Assembly: GCA_050946055.1 (NCBI GenBank)
Contig: JBMNUB010000010.1
Span: forward strand, 17,519 to 81,518
Direction of reading: 5' to 3'
DNA: 64,000 nt
Origin: Fimadaptatus sp050946055
GTDB taxonomy: Bacteria > Bacillota > Clostridia > Christensenellales > Aristaeellaceae
Position numbers and translations under genes: made by a program. Below the pieces are notes generated by a model that did no database searches, was not told the DNA's origin, and saw only the letters and a program-made list of their open reading frames with translations. Numbering within the stretch: position 1 is the stretch's first letter; the number at the start of each line of letters is the position of its first letter. Of the stretch, positions 9,398 through 17,557 are shown in pieces.

Positions 9398-9427
9398 ATT
9401 ATACCCCCCCATGCCCTAACCTGTCAA
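9398..9427 (-). promoter_or_regulatory. Strong sigma-A promoter of the second sugar ABC operon
   Basis: On the minus strand: perfect TTGACA (9427-9422), 18-base spacer containing a run of seven G, perfect TATAAT (9403-9398). Transcription would start near 9391, about 60 bases before the binding-protein ATG. Confidence 0.85.
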
Positions 9428-9656
9428 TAACAAAAGTGAAATTAAATCAGAACGTTTCGGCATTGCTTTTCTATCAAGGCGGCTTTACTTGCACTAATGG
9501 AGGTGTTTTTGACGGCAATATATGTCAAAAGCTTACTGGCACTGGAAATGCATACACAATATTTGCGGCGGCAACGTAAACTGGAAAATGCCGGCATAAA
9601 TGACAGCTTTGTGAATGTATATTCATATACATGATTAACTTCCGGCCCGGCGAGGC
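9428..9656. other. Gene-free stretch between a promoter and the fucO terminator
   Basis: AT-richer than its neighbours, with no coding frame and no repeat that I recognise. It may hold regulator sites for the ABC operon, but I cannot identify one. Confidence 0.5.
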
Positions 9657-9692
9657 AAAAAAAGCGCCGCCCGGACAGGCATCCGGGCGGCG
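9657..9692 (-). terminator. Terminator of the fucO-like gene
   Basis: A perfect 11-base GC-rich stem (arms 9682-9692 and 9665-9675) with a 6-base loop, followed on the minus strand by seven T at 9663-9657. Confidence 0.95.
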
Positions 9693-9720
9693 GGAATCGC
9701 CGCGTAACAGCGATATTCTA

Positions 9721-10869
9721 TTACATCAGGCTGCGGTAGAGCGCGGCGATCTCATCGACAGAGGTCTCGCGCGGGTTGCCGGGGCGGCAGGCATCGGCGT
9801 AAGCGGACTCGGCCAGGAACTGGACATCCTCCTCCTTGAGTATGCCCTTGAGGTCCTGCGGTATGCCTACGTCCTTGGACAGCCGCTTTACAGCGTCTAT
9901 GGCCGCCTTGCGGTACTCGGCCTGGGACATGCTGTCCACGTCCTTAACGCCCATCACGCGGGCTATCTCGCGGTACTTCTCGCCGCTCTGCTCGGCGTTG
10001 TACTCCATGCCGGTGGGCAGGATTATCGCGCAGGCCACGCCGTGGGGGGTGTCATACAGCGCGCTCAGGCCGTGCGCCATGGAGTGAACCACGCCCAGAC
10101 CCACGTTGGAGAAGCCCATGCCGGCCACGTACTGACCCAGCGCCATGCCCTCGCGGCCTTCGGGGTCGTTGTTTACGGCACCGCGCAGCGAGCGGGCGAT
10201 TATCTCGATGGCCTTTATGTGGAACATGTCGGTCATCTCCCAAGCGCCCTTGGTTATGTAGCCCTCGATGGCGTGGGTGAGCGCGTCCATGCCGGTGGCG
10301 GCGGTCAGACCCTTGGGCATGGTGGACATCATGTCGGGATCGATTATGGCCACGTCCGGTATGTCCTTGGGGTCTACGCACACGAACTTGCGCTTCTTCT
10401 CAACGTCGGTTATGACGTAGTTGATGGTGACCTCGGCGGCAGTGCCGGCGGTGGTGGGTACGGCGATGGTGAACACGCACTTGTTCTTGGTAGGCGCAAC
10501 GCCTTCCAGAGAGCGCACATCCTCGAACTCGGGGTTGTTGATGATTATGCCTATGGCCTTGGCGGTATCCATGGAGGAGCCGCCGCCGATGGCGATTATG
10601 TAATCCGCGCCGCTCTTCTTGAACGCCTCAACGCCGGTCTGGACGTTCTCGATGGTGGGGTTGGGCTTTATCTCGGAATATATCTCATAGCCAAGACCCG
10701 CGCCGTCCAGCACGTCGGTGACCTTCTTGGTCACGCCGAACTTGATGAGGTCGGGGTCGGAGCATATGAAAGCCTTCTTGAAGCCCTTGGACTTCACTTC
10801 GTCGGCTATGGAAGCGATGGCGCCCTTGCCATGGTAGGACATGCCGTTGAGCACTATGCGATTGACCAT
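9721..10869 (-). CDS. fucO: Iron-dependent alcohol dehydrogenase, lactaldehyde reductase (FucO) type
   Basis: This 382-residue protein aligns almost end to end with E. coli FucO, including GADYIIAIGGGSSMDTAKA (dinucleotide site), PTTAGTAAEVTINYVITD and GQYVAGMGFSNVGLGVVHSM. Iron ligands Asp195, His199, His262 and His276 are all present at the expected spacing. FucO reduces L-lactaldehyde to 1,2-propanediol with NADH in fucose and rhamnose fermentation in the cytoplasm. The length equals that of the family. It is a single-gene unit with its own promoter and terminator; no fucose kinase or aldolase gene is in the window, so the lactaldehyde source is not shown here. Another 1,2-diol dehydrogenase activity is possible. 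Confidence 0.9.
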   Translation of the reverse strand: MVNRIVLNGMSYHGKGAIASIADEVKSKGFKKAFICSDPDLIKFGVTKKVTDVLDGAGLGYEIYSEIKPNPTIENVQTGVEAFKKSGADYIIAIGGGSSMDTAKAIGIIINNPEFEDVRSLEGVAPTKNKCVFTIAVPTTAGTAAEVTINYVITDVEKKRKFVCVDPKDIPDVAIIDPDMMSTMPKGLTAATGMDALTHAIEGYITKGAWEMTDMFHIKAIEIIARSLRGAVNNDPEGREGMALGQYVAGMGFSNVGLGVVHSMAHGLSALYDTPHGVACAIILPTGMEYNAEQSGEKYREIARVMGVKDVDSMSQAEYRKAAIDAVKRLSKDVGIPQDLKGILKEEDVQFLAESAYADACRPGNPRETSVDEIAALYRSLM

Positions 10870-10905
10870 GTTAAAAACCTCTTTTCATATCAATAGTCCC
10901 GGACG

Positions 10906-10945
10906 ATTGACAAATCAATTATACCACAGGACTTGGCAAACATCT
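10906..10945 (-). promoter_or_regulatory. Extended -10 promoter with overlapping palindrome for fucO
   Basis: On the minus strand TGGTATAAT ends at 10918 (TATAAT at 10923-10918), an extended -10 element with no good -35. Immediately downstream, ATTGA-CAAA-TCAAT (10906-10919) forms a small dyad over the start region that could bind a repressor. Confidence 0.6.
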
Positions 10946-11152
10946 CAGCTTGTTCGTTAATTTTTACGCTATATGTCCATTTGTTGGCAAAAATATCCGC
11001 ACTGTTTGGTCAATACAGGCGAACTGACCGAAAATCTAAACTTTTCTTGTGTGCGGCGAAACGGCAAACTCGCAGGAGTACAATGTAGACTTTCGGTCAA
11101 AACACGTCTGCGCCGGCAATACAGCGTTGCCGCGCGCACCGGGATGGGGCGC

Positions 11153-11968
11153 TCACTGCCCGGTGTGCATACCGCGCCAGCGCGAGATGTAGCCCGTGCC
11201 GTCCTCATCCTCGCCCATGAGCAGCCTGAGCGCATTTACGGTGTCGGCTATGCCCGCGTTGAGCGGGTCTATCATGGCGTAGTCCAGCCCGCGCGACGCG
11301 GCCATGGAAAGCAGAGCGGAGTTTATGGCCTCGCGGCCGGGCATGCCCGCCGAGGTGTTTGATATGCCAAGCAGTGTGCGCACACCCAGCTCATCGCGCG
11401 CGCACGTGAGCGCATCCAGCGTGATGAGCGCCTGACCGGGCTGGCGGCACTCGGCGAGCACCAGACAGTCGGCAATGAGCCTGTCGCGCGCAAAGCCCAT
11501 GCTGTCCGCGCGGCGCACGGCGTACCTGAGCGCGTCCAGCCGCGCGCGGACATCGCCGGGCCGGTCGCGCATGGCCAGCACTATTAGCTGCGCGCCGTGT
11601 TCACCTGCCAGCGTCAGCATGCGCTCCAGCTTGTGCGGCTCGGCGGTGGTCGAGTTGAGTATAATGCCGCCGTGCCAGCCCTTTAGCGCGCGGCACAGCA
11701 CATCGCAGTCGGGCGAGTCCAGCACCGGCAGCACCTTAGGACAGGCAGAGCTTACGCGCTCCAGCACCTCGCGCAGCGCGTGCGCCTCGTCTATGCCCGG
11801 CATGGCGGCGCATATGTCGATGCACTGCGCGCCAGCGTCGAACTGCGCGCGTGCAAGGCGTGCAAGCGCATCATAGTCGCCAGCGCGCAGCGCGTCGGCC
11901 ACGTCTGCGCGCGAGGGGTTTATGCATTGGCCTATCACGGTGAGCCGGGGCAGGGAAGGTATGCTCAT
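11153..11968 (-). CDS. Pterin-binding (DHPS-like) methyltetrahydrofolate methyltransferase family protein
   Basis: This 271-residue TIM-barrel protein starts with the strand LTVIGQCINPSR and continues with FDAGAQCIDICAAMPGIDE, VLDSPDCDVLCRAL, GGIILNSTTAEPHKLERML and a C-terminal LLGISNTSAGMPGREAINSALLSMA. These match the pterin-binding family that includes methyltetrahydrofolate:corrinoid methyltransferase (AcsE) and MtbA/MtgA-type proteins, rather than dihydropteroate synthase. The expected role is methyl transfer between folate and a corrinoid protein, but no corrinoid-protein gene is next to it. Its ATG overlaps the stop of the upstream barrel-protein gene by 4 bases, so the two are coupled. 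The exact methyl acceptor is unknown. Confidence 0.78.
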   Translation of the reverse strand: MSIPSLPRLTVIGQCINPSRADVADALRAGDYDALARLARAQFDAGAQCIDICAAMPGIDEAHALREVLERVSSACPKVLPVLDSPDCDVLCRALKGWHGGIILNSTTAEPHKLERMLTLAGEHGAQLIVLAMRDRPGDVRARLDALRYAVRRADSMGFARDRLIADCLVLAECRQPGQALITLDALTCARDELGVRTLLGISNTSAGMPGREAINSALLSMAASRGLDYAMIDPLNAGIADTVNALRLLMGEDEDGTGYISRWRGMHTGQ

Positions 11969-12759
11969 CGCGCCACCTCGCGCACTATGGCGGCGTTCTC
12001 GGCCACCTGATCGCTGTCGCGCGGGAACATGCCCACGACTACCGCGTCAGAGGGCTTAATCGATTCAAAGGCATGCGCGAACGCGGCGCGCACCGAGTCG
12101 TGGCTGGCGCAGTTGCGCCCCGCGCCCAGTATCTTGAACGCTAGACAGGGCTTATCGGTCGAGCGTATGAATCTGTACATTATGTCGGGATCGCCCGCGT
12201 CGAACGGCTCGGGCTGGCCGGGCGCAGCCTTGCTTATGTTGTATACGCAACACATGAAGAAGTCCACGTCCCAGTGATGCGCGCAGGCGTACTCCAGCAC
12301 CTCGGGCATGTGCGAGCCCAGTCCCACGGGCAGGCCGGTCTGCCGTATCACGTTCAGGCGGCGCTGTATCTCCGCATACTCACCGGCCTTGAACAGCTCG
12401 TCCGTAACCGTCCCGTGATGATACATGCAGAACGCGCCGTTGTTCTTTATGAAGCGTACGCTGTTTTCATACGGCGACATCTCGGGCGCGGTCTGGCCTA
12501 TCCAGTTGATGCGCCCGCCCTCTAATCGGTACTCGCGCAGTATGCGGGCTATGTGCTTGTCGCCGCGCAGCTGGGCGGTGTTTATGCCTTCCTCTGCGCA
12601 GCGTCGGAGCGTGTGCTTTATGCGCTCCGATGTGTAGTAATCCTCCATTTGCGCGTCCAGACCGGCGTTCTGATGCGACGTGCCGCTTATGGGATTGCCG
12701 CCTATTATAAGGCGCGATATGCGCGTGCCGCAGAAGTCTATCTCGGGGAGCGATGCCAT
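11965..12759 (-). CDS. Aldo/keto-reductase-like TIM-barrel protein
   Basis: This 264-residue cytoplasmic protein opens with FCGTRISRLIIGGNPISG, a strand-loop typical of the aldo/keto reductase superfamily, and keeps the barrel pattern (RIKHTLRRCAEEGINTAQL; PVGLGSHMPEVLEYA; KPCLAFKILGAGR; DAVVVGMFPR). The classical catalytic Tyr/Lys/His set is not obvious, so it may bind a different cofactor. AAAGGA lies 9 bases before the ATG. It overlaps the pterin-methyltransferase gene by 4 bases, so I infer a shared C1 pathway. I do not recognise the exact substrate. Confidence 0.65.
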   Translation of the reverse strand: MASLPEIDFCGTRISRLIIGGNPISGTSHQNAGLDAQMEDYYTSERIKHTLRRCAEEGINTAQLRGDKHIARILREYRLEGGRINWIGQTAPEMSPYENSVRFIKNNGAFCMYHHGTVTDELFKAGEYAEIQRRLNVIRQTGLPVGLGSHMPEVLEYACAHHWDVDFFMCCVYNISKAAPGQPEPFDAGDPDIMYRFIRSTDKPCLAFKILGAGRNCASHDSVRAAFAHAFESIKPSDAVVVGMFPRDSDQVAENAAIVREVAR

Positions 12760-12882
12760 ATGTACACATCCTTTCCTATATAATGTGTCAGATGTACGTC
12801 ATGACGGTTGGAGCATGCAACGCAGAGCGCGCGTCGATTTGCTCTGACGGGTGAGCGGCGTGCGTGTGACAAGGTGTGATGT

Positions 12883-13130
12883 CCTGCGGGGTAGAGCATG
12901 CAGTCCTGCGTGTCAAAGTACGATGTCCTGCGGGGTAGAGCATGCAGCTCTGCGGGTCAAGGCACGCCATCCTGCGCGGCAGAACGTACCGCATTGCGGG
13001 TCAGGTTACGCCGTACTGAGTGTAGCGCGCGTCGCCCTGCGGGTCAAGCCACGCCATCCTGCGGGGTAGAGCATGCAGCCTTGCGGGTCAAGCCATGCTG
13101 TTCTGCAGGTTAAAGCACGCAATCCTGCGA
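12883..13130. repeat. Degenerate tandem array, about 21-base unit, 11-12 copies
   Basis: Units begin CCTGCGGG (with variants) and run about 20-23 bases, with two alternating types, one containing GTAGAGCATGCAG and one GTCAAGCCACGCCAT, giving a loose 42-base higher-order period. No spacer-repeat structure and no coding frame. It fills the gap between the barrel-protein gene and the peptide-binding-protein gene. Confidence 0.8.
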
Positions 13131-13250
13131 ACAATGCGCGCCTCCCTGCACATCGATTCTCCGCTAGGCGCGCCCCAACGCCGCCATATCGCCGCATAAT
13201 GCAAGCGGGCGCGGGAATGGATCCCGCGCCCGCCAATAGCCGTATGTTTA

Positions 13251-14843
13251 TCAGGCCACAACCTCTGCGTACTCAAAGCAGATATGACCCAGATAGTTCT
13301 TGGTCACGCCCTTTATGTTGGGCTTTACCAGATAGTCGTCGTTGTAGCTGAGAATGGGGCAGATGGGCATCTGCTCGGTCAGGTACTTCTCGGCCTCGAT
13401 TATCAGCTGCTCGCGCTTGGTCTGATCCAGCTCCAGCATGCTGCCCGACACCATCTCGTCATAGGTGGGATCGTCCCAGAGGTTCTCGTAGCAGTTGGAG
13501 CCGGTGGTCAGCACGACCAGGTTGGCCACGGGATCGAGGTAATCGCAGGTGAAGCCGTTGAGGTCGATGTCGAAGTTGCCGTTGTCCAGCTCGTCCCAGA
13601 ACACCTTGGACTCGAAGGTGACTATCTCAACGTCCACGTTGAGGTTGGTCTTCCACATGCTCTGCAGCGCCTGAGCGATGTCCTTGTTGCTGTTGGTGGC
13701 CTGTATGACCAGCTGCACGGGGCGCATGCCCTCGCCGTTGGGATATCCGGCCTCGGCCAGCAGCTCCTGCGCCTTGGCTACGTCCTCGGCGAACATGTCG
13801 CCCGCCACATCGCGGTAGGACTTGGTGGGGTCGCTCAGAGAGGGCTGCGCCTTGGGTATGAAGCCCAGCAGCGGGCTCTCGGTGCTCTCGATTATGCGAT
13901 CGATGAGCAGCTTGCGGTCTATCGACATGGCGAATGCCTGACGCACGCGGCTGTCATTGAAGGGCTCCTTGGCGGTGTTGAAGTCCATGTAGCGTATGCC
14001 GATGCGATCCACCATGTTGTAATCCTCGGTGTCCTTGTAGGTCATCATGGCGTTGGCGGAGAGGTTGTCGGCCACGTTTATCTCGCCGTTCTGATAGGCG
14101 GCCAGCTCGGTCTCGGCGGCCTCGATTATGACTATCTCAAGGGCGTCTATCTTGACCTGATCGGCGTCTACGTAGTTGGGGTTCTTCTTGAATATCAGGC
14201 GCTCCTTGGTCTTGAACTCGACCGGGGCGAACGGGCCGTTGCAGACGTATGTGTCCGCAGACTTGGTCCAGCTTTCGCTGCCCTCGACCACGGACTGCTT
14301 TACCGGCATGAACGCGGTGGTGGAGGTGAGGCTGACGAACCAGGGCGCGGGATGCTCCAGCGTCACTTCGAGGGTCTTGTCGTCTATCAGCTTTACGCCG
14401 ACATCGTCCAGCGTGCATTCGCCGTTGTAGTAGGCTTTGGCGTTCTTTATGACCCACATGCCGGAAACGGCCTTGGAAGCGGTCTCAGGGTTGAGCACGC
14501 GCGTCCAGGAATAGTAGAAGTCCTGCATGGTCAAGTCGCTGCCATCGGACCACTTGCAGCCGTCGCGCAGGGTGAAGGTGTAGGTCAGGCCGTCATCGGA
14601 CACCGTGTATCCGGAGGCCAGCGCGGGAACTATGCTGCCGTCAGCGCCCATCTTGTACAGGCCGCGGAACAGCTGCTGCAACACTATCGAAGAACGGGAA
14701 TAGGAGTTGAGCGTGGGGTCCATCTGCTCGGGATCGTCCGATATCGCGTATACTATCTTGGCCTCGGGAGCGTCAGCGGATACCATTGCCGGTATCGCAA
14801 GCAGCATGAGGCTGAGCAGCATTGTGAGCAGTTTCTTCATCAT
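13251..14843 (-). CDS. Peptide ABC transporter substrate-binding protein (OppA/DppA family 5)
   Basis: This 530-residue secreted receptor has a signal peptide (MMKKLLTMLLSLMLLAIPAMVSA) and the family-5 landmarks: DPEQMDPTLNSYS near the mature N-terminus, LFRGLYKMGADGSIVPALASGYTVSDDGLTYTFTLRDGCKWSDG, FNTAKEPFNDSRVRQAFAMSIDR, and the late VEIVTFESKVFWDELDNGNFDI. GGAGGAGG lies 10-11 bases before the ATG at 14843; a longer frame to 14888 has no initiation signal. The gene is read divergently from the dppBCDF-type operon starting at 15.6 kb, which lacks its own receptor, so this protein is the likely partner. Confidence 0.93.
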   Translation of the reverse strand: MMKKLLTMLLSLMLLAIPAMVSADAPEAKIVYAISDDPEQMDPTLNSYSRSSIVLQQLFRGLYKMGADGSIVPALASGYTVSDDGLTYTFTLRDGCKWSDGSDLTMQDFYYSWTRVLNPETASKAVSGMWVIKNAKAYYNGECTLDDVGVKLIDDKTLEVTLEHPAPWFVSLTSTTAFMPVKQSVVEGSESWTKSADTYVCNGPFAPVEFKTKERLIFKKNPNYVDADQVKIDALEIVIIEAAETELAAYQNGEINVADNLSANAMMTYKDTEDYNMVDRIGIRYMDFNTAKEPFNDSRVRQAFAMSIDRKLLIDRIIESTESPLLGFIPKAQPSLSDPTKSYRDVAGDMFAEDVAKAQELLAEAGYPNGEGMRPVQLVIQATNSNKDIAQALQSMWKTNLNVDVEIVTFESKVFWDELDNGNFDIDLNGFTCDYLDPVANLVVLTTGSNCYENLWDDPTYDEMVSGSMLELDQTKREQLIIEAEKYLTEQMPICPILSYNDDYLVKPNIKGVTKNYLGHICFEYAEVVA

Positions 14844-14984
14844 ATAGTGAAGCCTCCTCCGATTATGTTTGCCGGACTGCGCCGCCAAACGTCCTTATGC
14901 AAGACATGATAGCCCGCTTGAGGGGCGCGCTAAAGGACTGCATGAAAGACGATTTTAGCGAAACTGCAAATCTGTGCTGTTACA

Positions 14985-15013
14985 AAGATAGCAGAAAACG
15001 CGGCGCTTGTCAA
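14985..15013 (-). promoter_or_regulatory. Sigma-A promoter of the peptide-binding-protein gene
   Basis: On the minus strand: perfect TTGACA (15013-15008), 17-base spacer, TATCTT (14990-14985). The leader to the ATG is about 135 bases. Confidence 0.75.
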
Positions 15014-15181
15014 TTGTAATTATGCTCATATGCGGACAAATATGGCCTTTACAGGCGAATTTAACACATAATATGAACCAAAGCTTTCGTGGGGCGAACA
15101 TATAGCGCGGAAAGTTCAGCGGCACAAAGCTGCACATCAGCGCTTTAGCAGCCTGATAAATTGCGTTATGCAAGAAATAAC

Positions 15182-15210
15182 TTGCAAATATCGCCCAAAG
15201 AGGCTATAAT
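15182..15210 (+). promoter_or_regulatory. Sigma-A promoter of the dppBCDF-type operon
   Basis: TTGCAA (15182-15187), 17-base spacer, perfect TATAAT (15205-15210). It faces away from the receptor promoter 170 bases to the left, so receptor and transporter genes share one divergent control region. Confidence 0.85.
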
Positions 15211-15296
15211 CCGTATATACGCCTGTGGCGGGCCGGTATGCAAATTATGCATCTAATTGTATATACTAGCATGTCTGCCGGAGAGGTGCTTTTAAG

Positions 15297-15512
15297 GTGA
15301 TTATCGCCCTTAGGCTTCTTGCGGCGGCGCTTGCAGTGTCTGCGGCGCTGACCTGCTACGGCATGCCGGATGGCCGTGCGCGGGATGAGGCGCGCCTGCG
15401 CGGGAAATACGGCCTGCAAGCGCCTGAACCCGCTAAGGACGGCGGCACTTTGCATGGGAATATCGACGTCGGTATATCCATAAAGGATGGCGCCGGAGCG
15501 AACCATCCCTGA
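15297..15512 (+). CDS. Possible small exported peptide, unrecognised
   Basis: A 71-codon frame begins at GTG, 8 bases after GGAGAGGTG. The first 22 residues are hydrophobic (MIIALRLLAAALAVSAALTCYG), like a signal peptide or single membrane anchor, and the rest is polar. It sits in the long leader of the dipeptide operon between promoter and permease gene. There is no family I recognise, and codon choice fits the region only partly. It could be a real small gene, a regulatory leader peptide, or chance. Confidence 0.35.
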   Translation: MIIALRLLAAALAVSAALTCYGMPDGRARDEARLRGKYGLQAPEPAKDGGTLHGNIDVGISIKDGAGANHP

Positions 15513-15619
15513 TGGTGAAGCGGAATGTCCGCCATGGCAAGGCGGAAGCGCAGTGTGCGCGCGGCAAGATATCTGCCGCGCGCATAAATACGGCTGCGCC
15601 AGTAGTGTAGGGAGGAAGT

Positions 15620-16546
15620 ATGGCAAGGTATATAGTAAAGCGCATAATAGCGGGTATACTGACCACGTTCGTGCTGATCACGGCGACCTTCTTTTTGATG
15701 CACGCCATCCCCGGCGGCCCCTTCAGCCCGACCGAGGAGAAGAATGTGCCGGTAGAGGTCATGGAGCGCCTGAACGAGAAGTTCGGGCTGGATAAGCCGG
15801 TGTGGGAGCAGTATCTCATCTACCTGAAGGATCTGCTGCACGGCGATTTCGGCATATCGTACAAGCAGCTGGACGTGACCGTCAACGAGATGATACATCG
15901 CGGCTTCCCGGTGTCGGCAAAGGTGGGCATATTTGCGGTGCTGACATCGCTGCTGATAGGCGTGGCGCTGGGCATAACCTCGGCCATACGCCGGCACAGC
16001 TGGGCGGACTGGTGCAGCATGGCCTTTGCCACGATAGGCATATCGGTGCCGGTGTTCGTTATATCGGTGCTGCTGCTGTACCTGTTCTCGGTGTGGCTCA
16101 AGTGGCTACCCACGTTCGGACTTACCAGCTGGAAGCACTATATACTGCCCGTGGCCTGCCTGTCGTTTAACCCCATAGCGTACATAGCCCGCCAGACGCG
16201 CTCCTCCATGCTGGAAGTCATGGAGCAGGATTACATCCGCACCGCGCGCGCCAAGGGCGTGCCGGAACTGTGGGTTGTTGTGCGCCACGCGCTCAAGAAC
16301 GCCATTATGCCGGTCGTTACCTACCTCGGGCCGCTGATAGCGGGCCTTTTGACCGGTTCGTTCGTGGTCGAGCGCCTGTACGCAATACCGGGTCTGGGCC
16401 GCGACTTCGTGACCAGCATAGGCGACCGCGACTATACGCTGATAATGGGCATAACGATATTCTTCGGCATATTCGTAATAATCTGCAACCTTATAGTGGA
16501 TATAGCTTATGCGCTGATAGATCCGCGCGTCAAGATAAACGAGTGA
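15620..16546 (+). CDS. dppB: Dipeptide/oligopeptide ABC transporter permease DppB/OppB
   Basis: This 308-residue membrane protein is the first permease of a peptide importer. The N-terminal helix is followed by PGGPFSPTEEK, as expected for the DppB/OppB periplasmic insertion, and the ATPase-contact loop reads DYIRTARAKGVPELWVVVRHALKNA. GGGAGGAAG precedes the ATG. It is followed 13 bases later by the second permease gene. Confidence 0.93.
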   Translation: MARYIVKRIIAGILTTFVLITATFFLMHAIPGGPFSPTEEKNVPVEVMERLNEKFGLDKPVWEQYLIYLKDLLHGDFGISYKQLDVTVNEMIHRGFPVSAKVGIFAVLTSLLIGVALGITSAIRRHSWADWCSMAFATIGISVPVFVISVLLLYLFSVWLKWLPTFGLTSWKHYILPVACLSFNPIAYIARQTRSSMLEVMEQDYIRTARAKGVPELWVVVRHALKNAIMPVVTYLGPLIAGLLTGSFVVERLYAIPGLGRDFVTSIGDRDYTLIMGITIFFGIFVIICNLIVDIAYALIDPRVKINE

Positions 16547-16559
16547 GGAGGACTGGGCT

Positions 16560-17543
16560 TTGAGCGTGTATAAGGCAAAAACTCCCGTTGAAGAAGTGCG
16601 CGAGTCCGTGCTTGCGCCCGGGGAATACGAGGCGCTGCCCGAGGACATGTTTACCTCGCTCAGCAGCGAGGATAAGCAGGCGGAGGATATAGCGCGCCCG
16701 TCCACAAGCTACTGGCAGGACGTATGGTACAGGTTCCGCAAGGACCCTCTGGCCATGGGCGGCATGATATTCATAATAATACTGGCGCTGGCGGCCATAT
16801 TCGGCCCGATGATATCGCCGTATACATACGACGGTCAGGACATACTAAACGGCAACCTGCCGCCCTGCTGGGCGCATCCCTTCGGCACGGATAAGTTTGG
16901 CCGCGACATACTGGTAAGAGTTCTGTACGGCGCGCGCATATCGCTTACGATAGGCGTGGTGGCGGCGGTCATAAACCTGTGCATAGGCGTTTTGTACGGC
17001 GGCATAGCGGGCTACATAGGCAAGCGCGTGGATATGGTCATGATGCGCATAGTCGATATACTGATAGGCCTGCCCTCGCTCCTGTACATAGTGCTGATAA
17101 TGATGGTCATGGGTTCCAATATAACCAGCGTCATAATAGCACTGTGCATAACCTCGTGGATAGGCACGGCGCGCGTGGTGCGCTCGGAGGTGCTCACGCA
17201 CAAGAACGCCGAATACGTGCTGGCCGCCAAGCTGTGCGGAGAGAGCCGCTGGCGCATACTGATATCGCACCTGATACCCAACTCCATGGGCCCCATAATC
17301 GTAACCACCGCGTTTTTGATACCCAACGCGATATTCTCCGAGGCGTTTTTGAGCTTCCTTGGCATAGGCATAGCGGTGCCTCAGGCATCCTGGGGAACGC
17401 TGGCCAACGACGCCATACCCTACATAATGACCCAGCCCTATCAGATGTTCTTCCCGGTGCTGGCGATATGCCTGACCATGTTCTCTCTTAATTTCATCGG
17501 CGACGGCCTGCGCGACGCGCTCGACCCGAGACTGAAAAAGTAA
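16560..17543 (+). CDS. dppC: Dipeptide/oligopeptide ABC transporter permease DppC/OppC
   Basis: This 327-residue permease has a cytoplasmic N-terminus of about 65 residues, a first helix (MGGMIFIIILALAAIFGPM), the DppC-type HPFGTDKFGRDILVRVLYGARISL segment, and a contact loop NAEYVLAAKLCGESRWRILISHLIPNS. The chosen start is TTG at 16560, 8 bases after GGAGG; a GTG two codons later is possible. It pairs with DppB in the membrane. Confidence 0.92.
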   Translation: MSVYKAKTPVEEVRESVLAPGEYEALPEDMFTSLSSEDKQAEDIARPSTSYWQDVWYRFRKDPLAMGGMIFIIILALAAIFGPMISPYTYDGQDILNGNLPPCWAHPFGTDKFGRDILVRVLYGARISLTIGVVAAVINLCIGVLYGGIAGYIGKRVDMVMMRIVDILIGLPSLLYIVLIMMVMGSNITSVIIALCITSWIGTARVVRSEVLTHKNAEYVLAAKLCGESRWRILISHLIPNSMGPIIVTTAFLIPNAIFSEAFLSFLGIGIAVPQASWGTLANDAIPYIMTQPYQMFFPVLAICLTMFSLNFIGDGLRDALDPRLKK

Positions 17544-17557
17544 AAGGAGCGGTGGCA

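Noticed and set aside
13284..14909. A 541-codon plus-strand frame over the OppA-type receptor gene
   Set aside because: Mirror image of a clear family-5 receptor gene with signal peptide and ribosome site on the other strand; no motif in the mirror frame.
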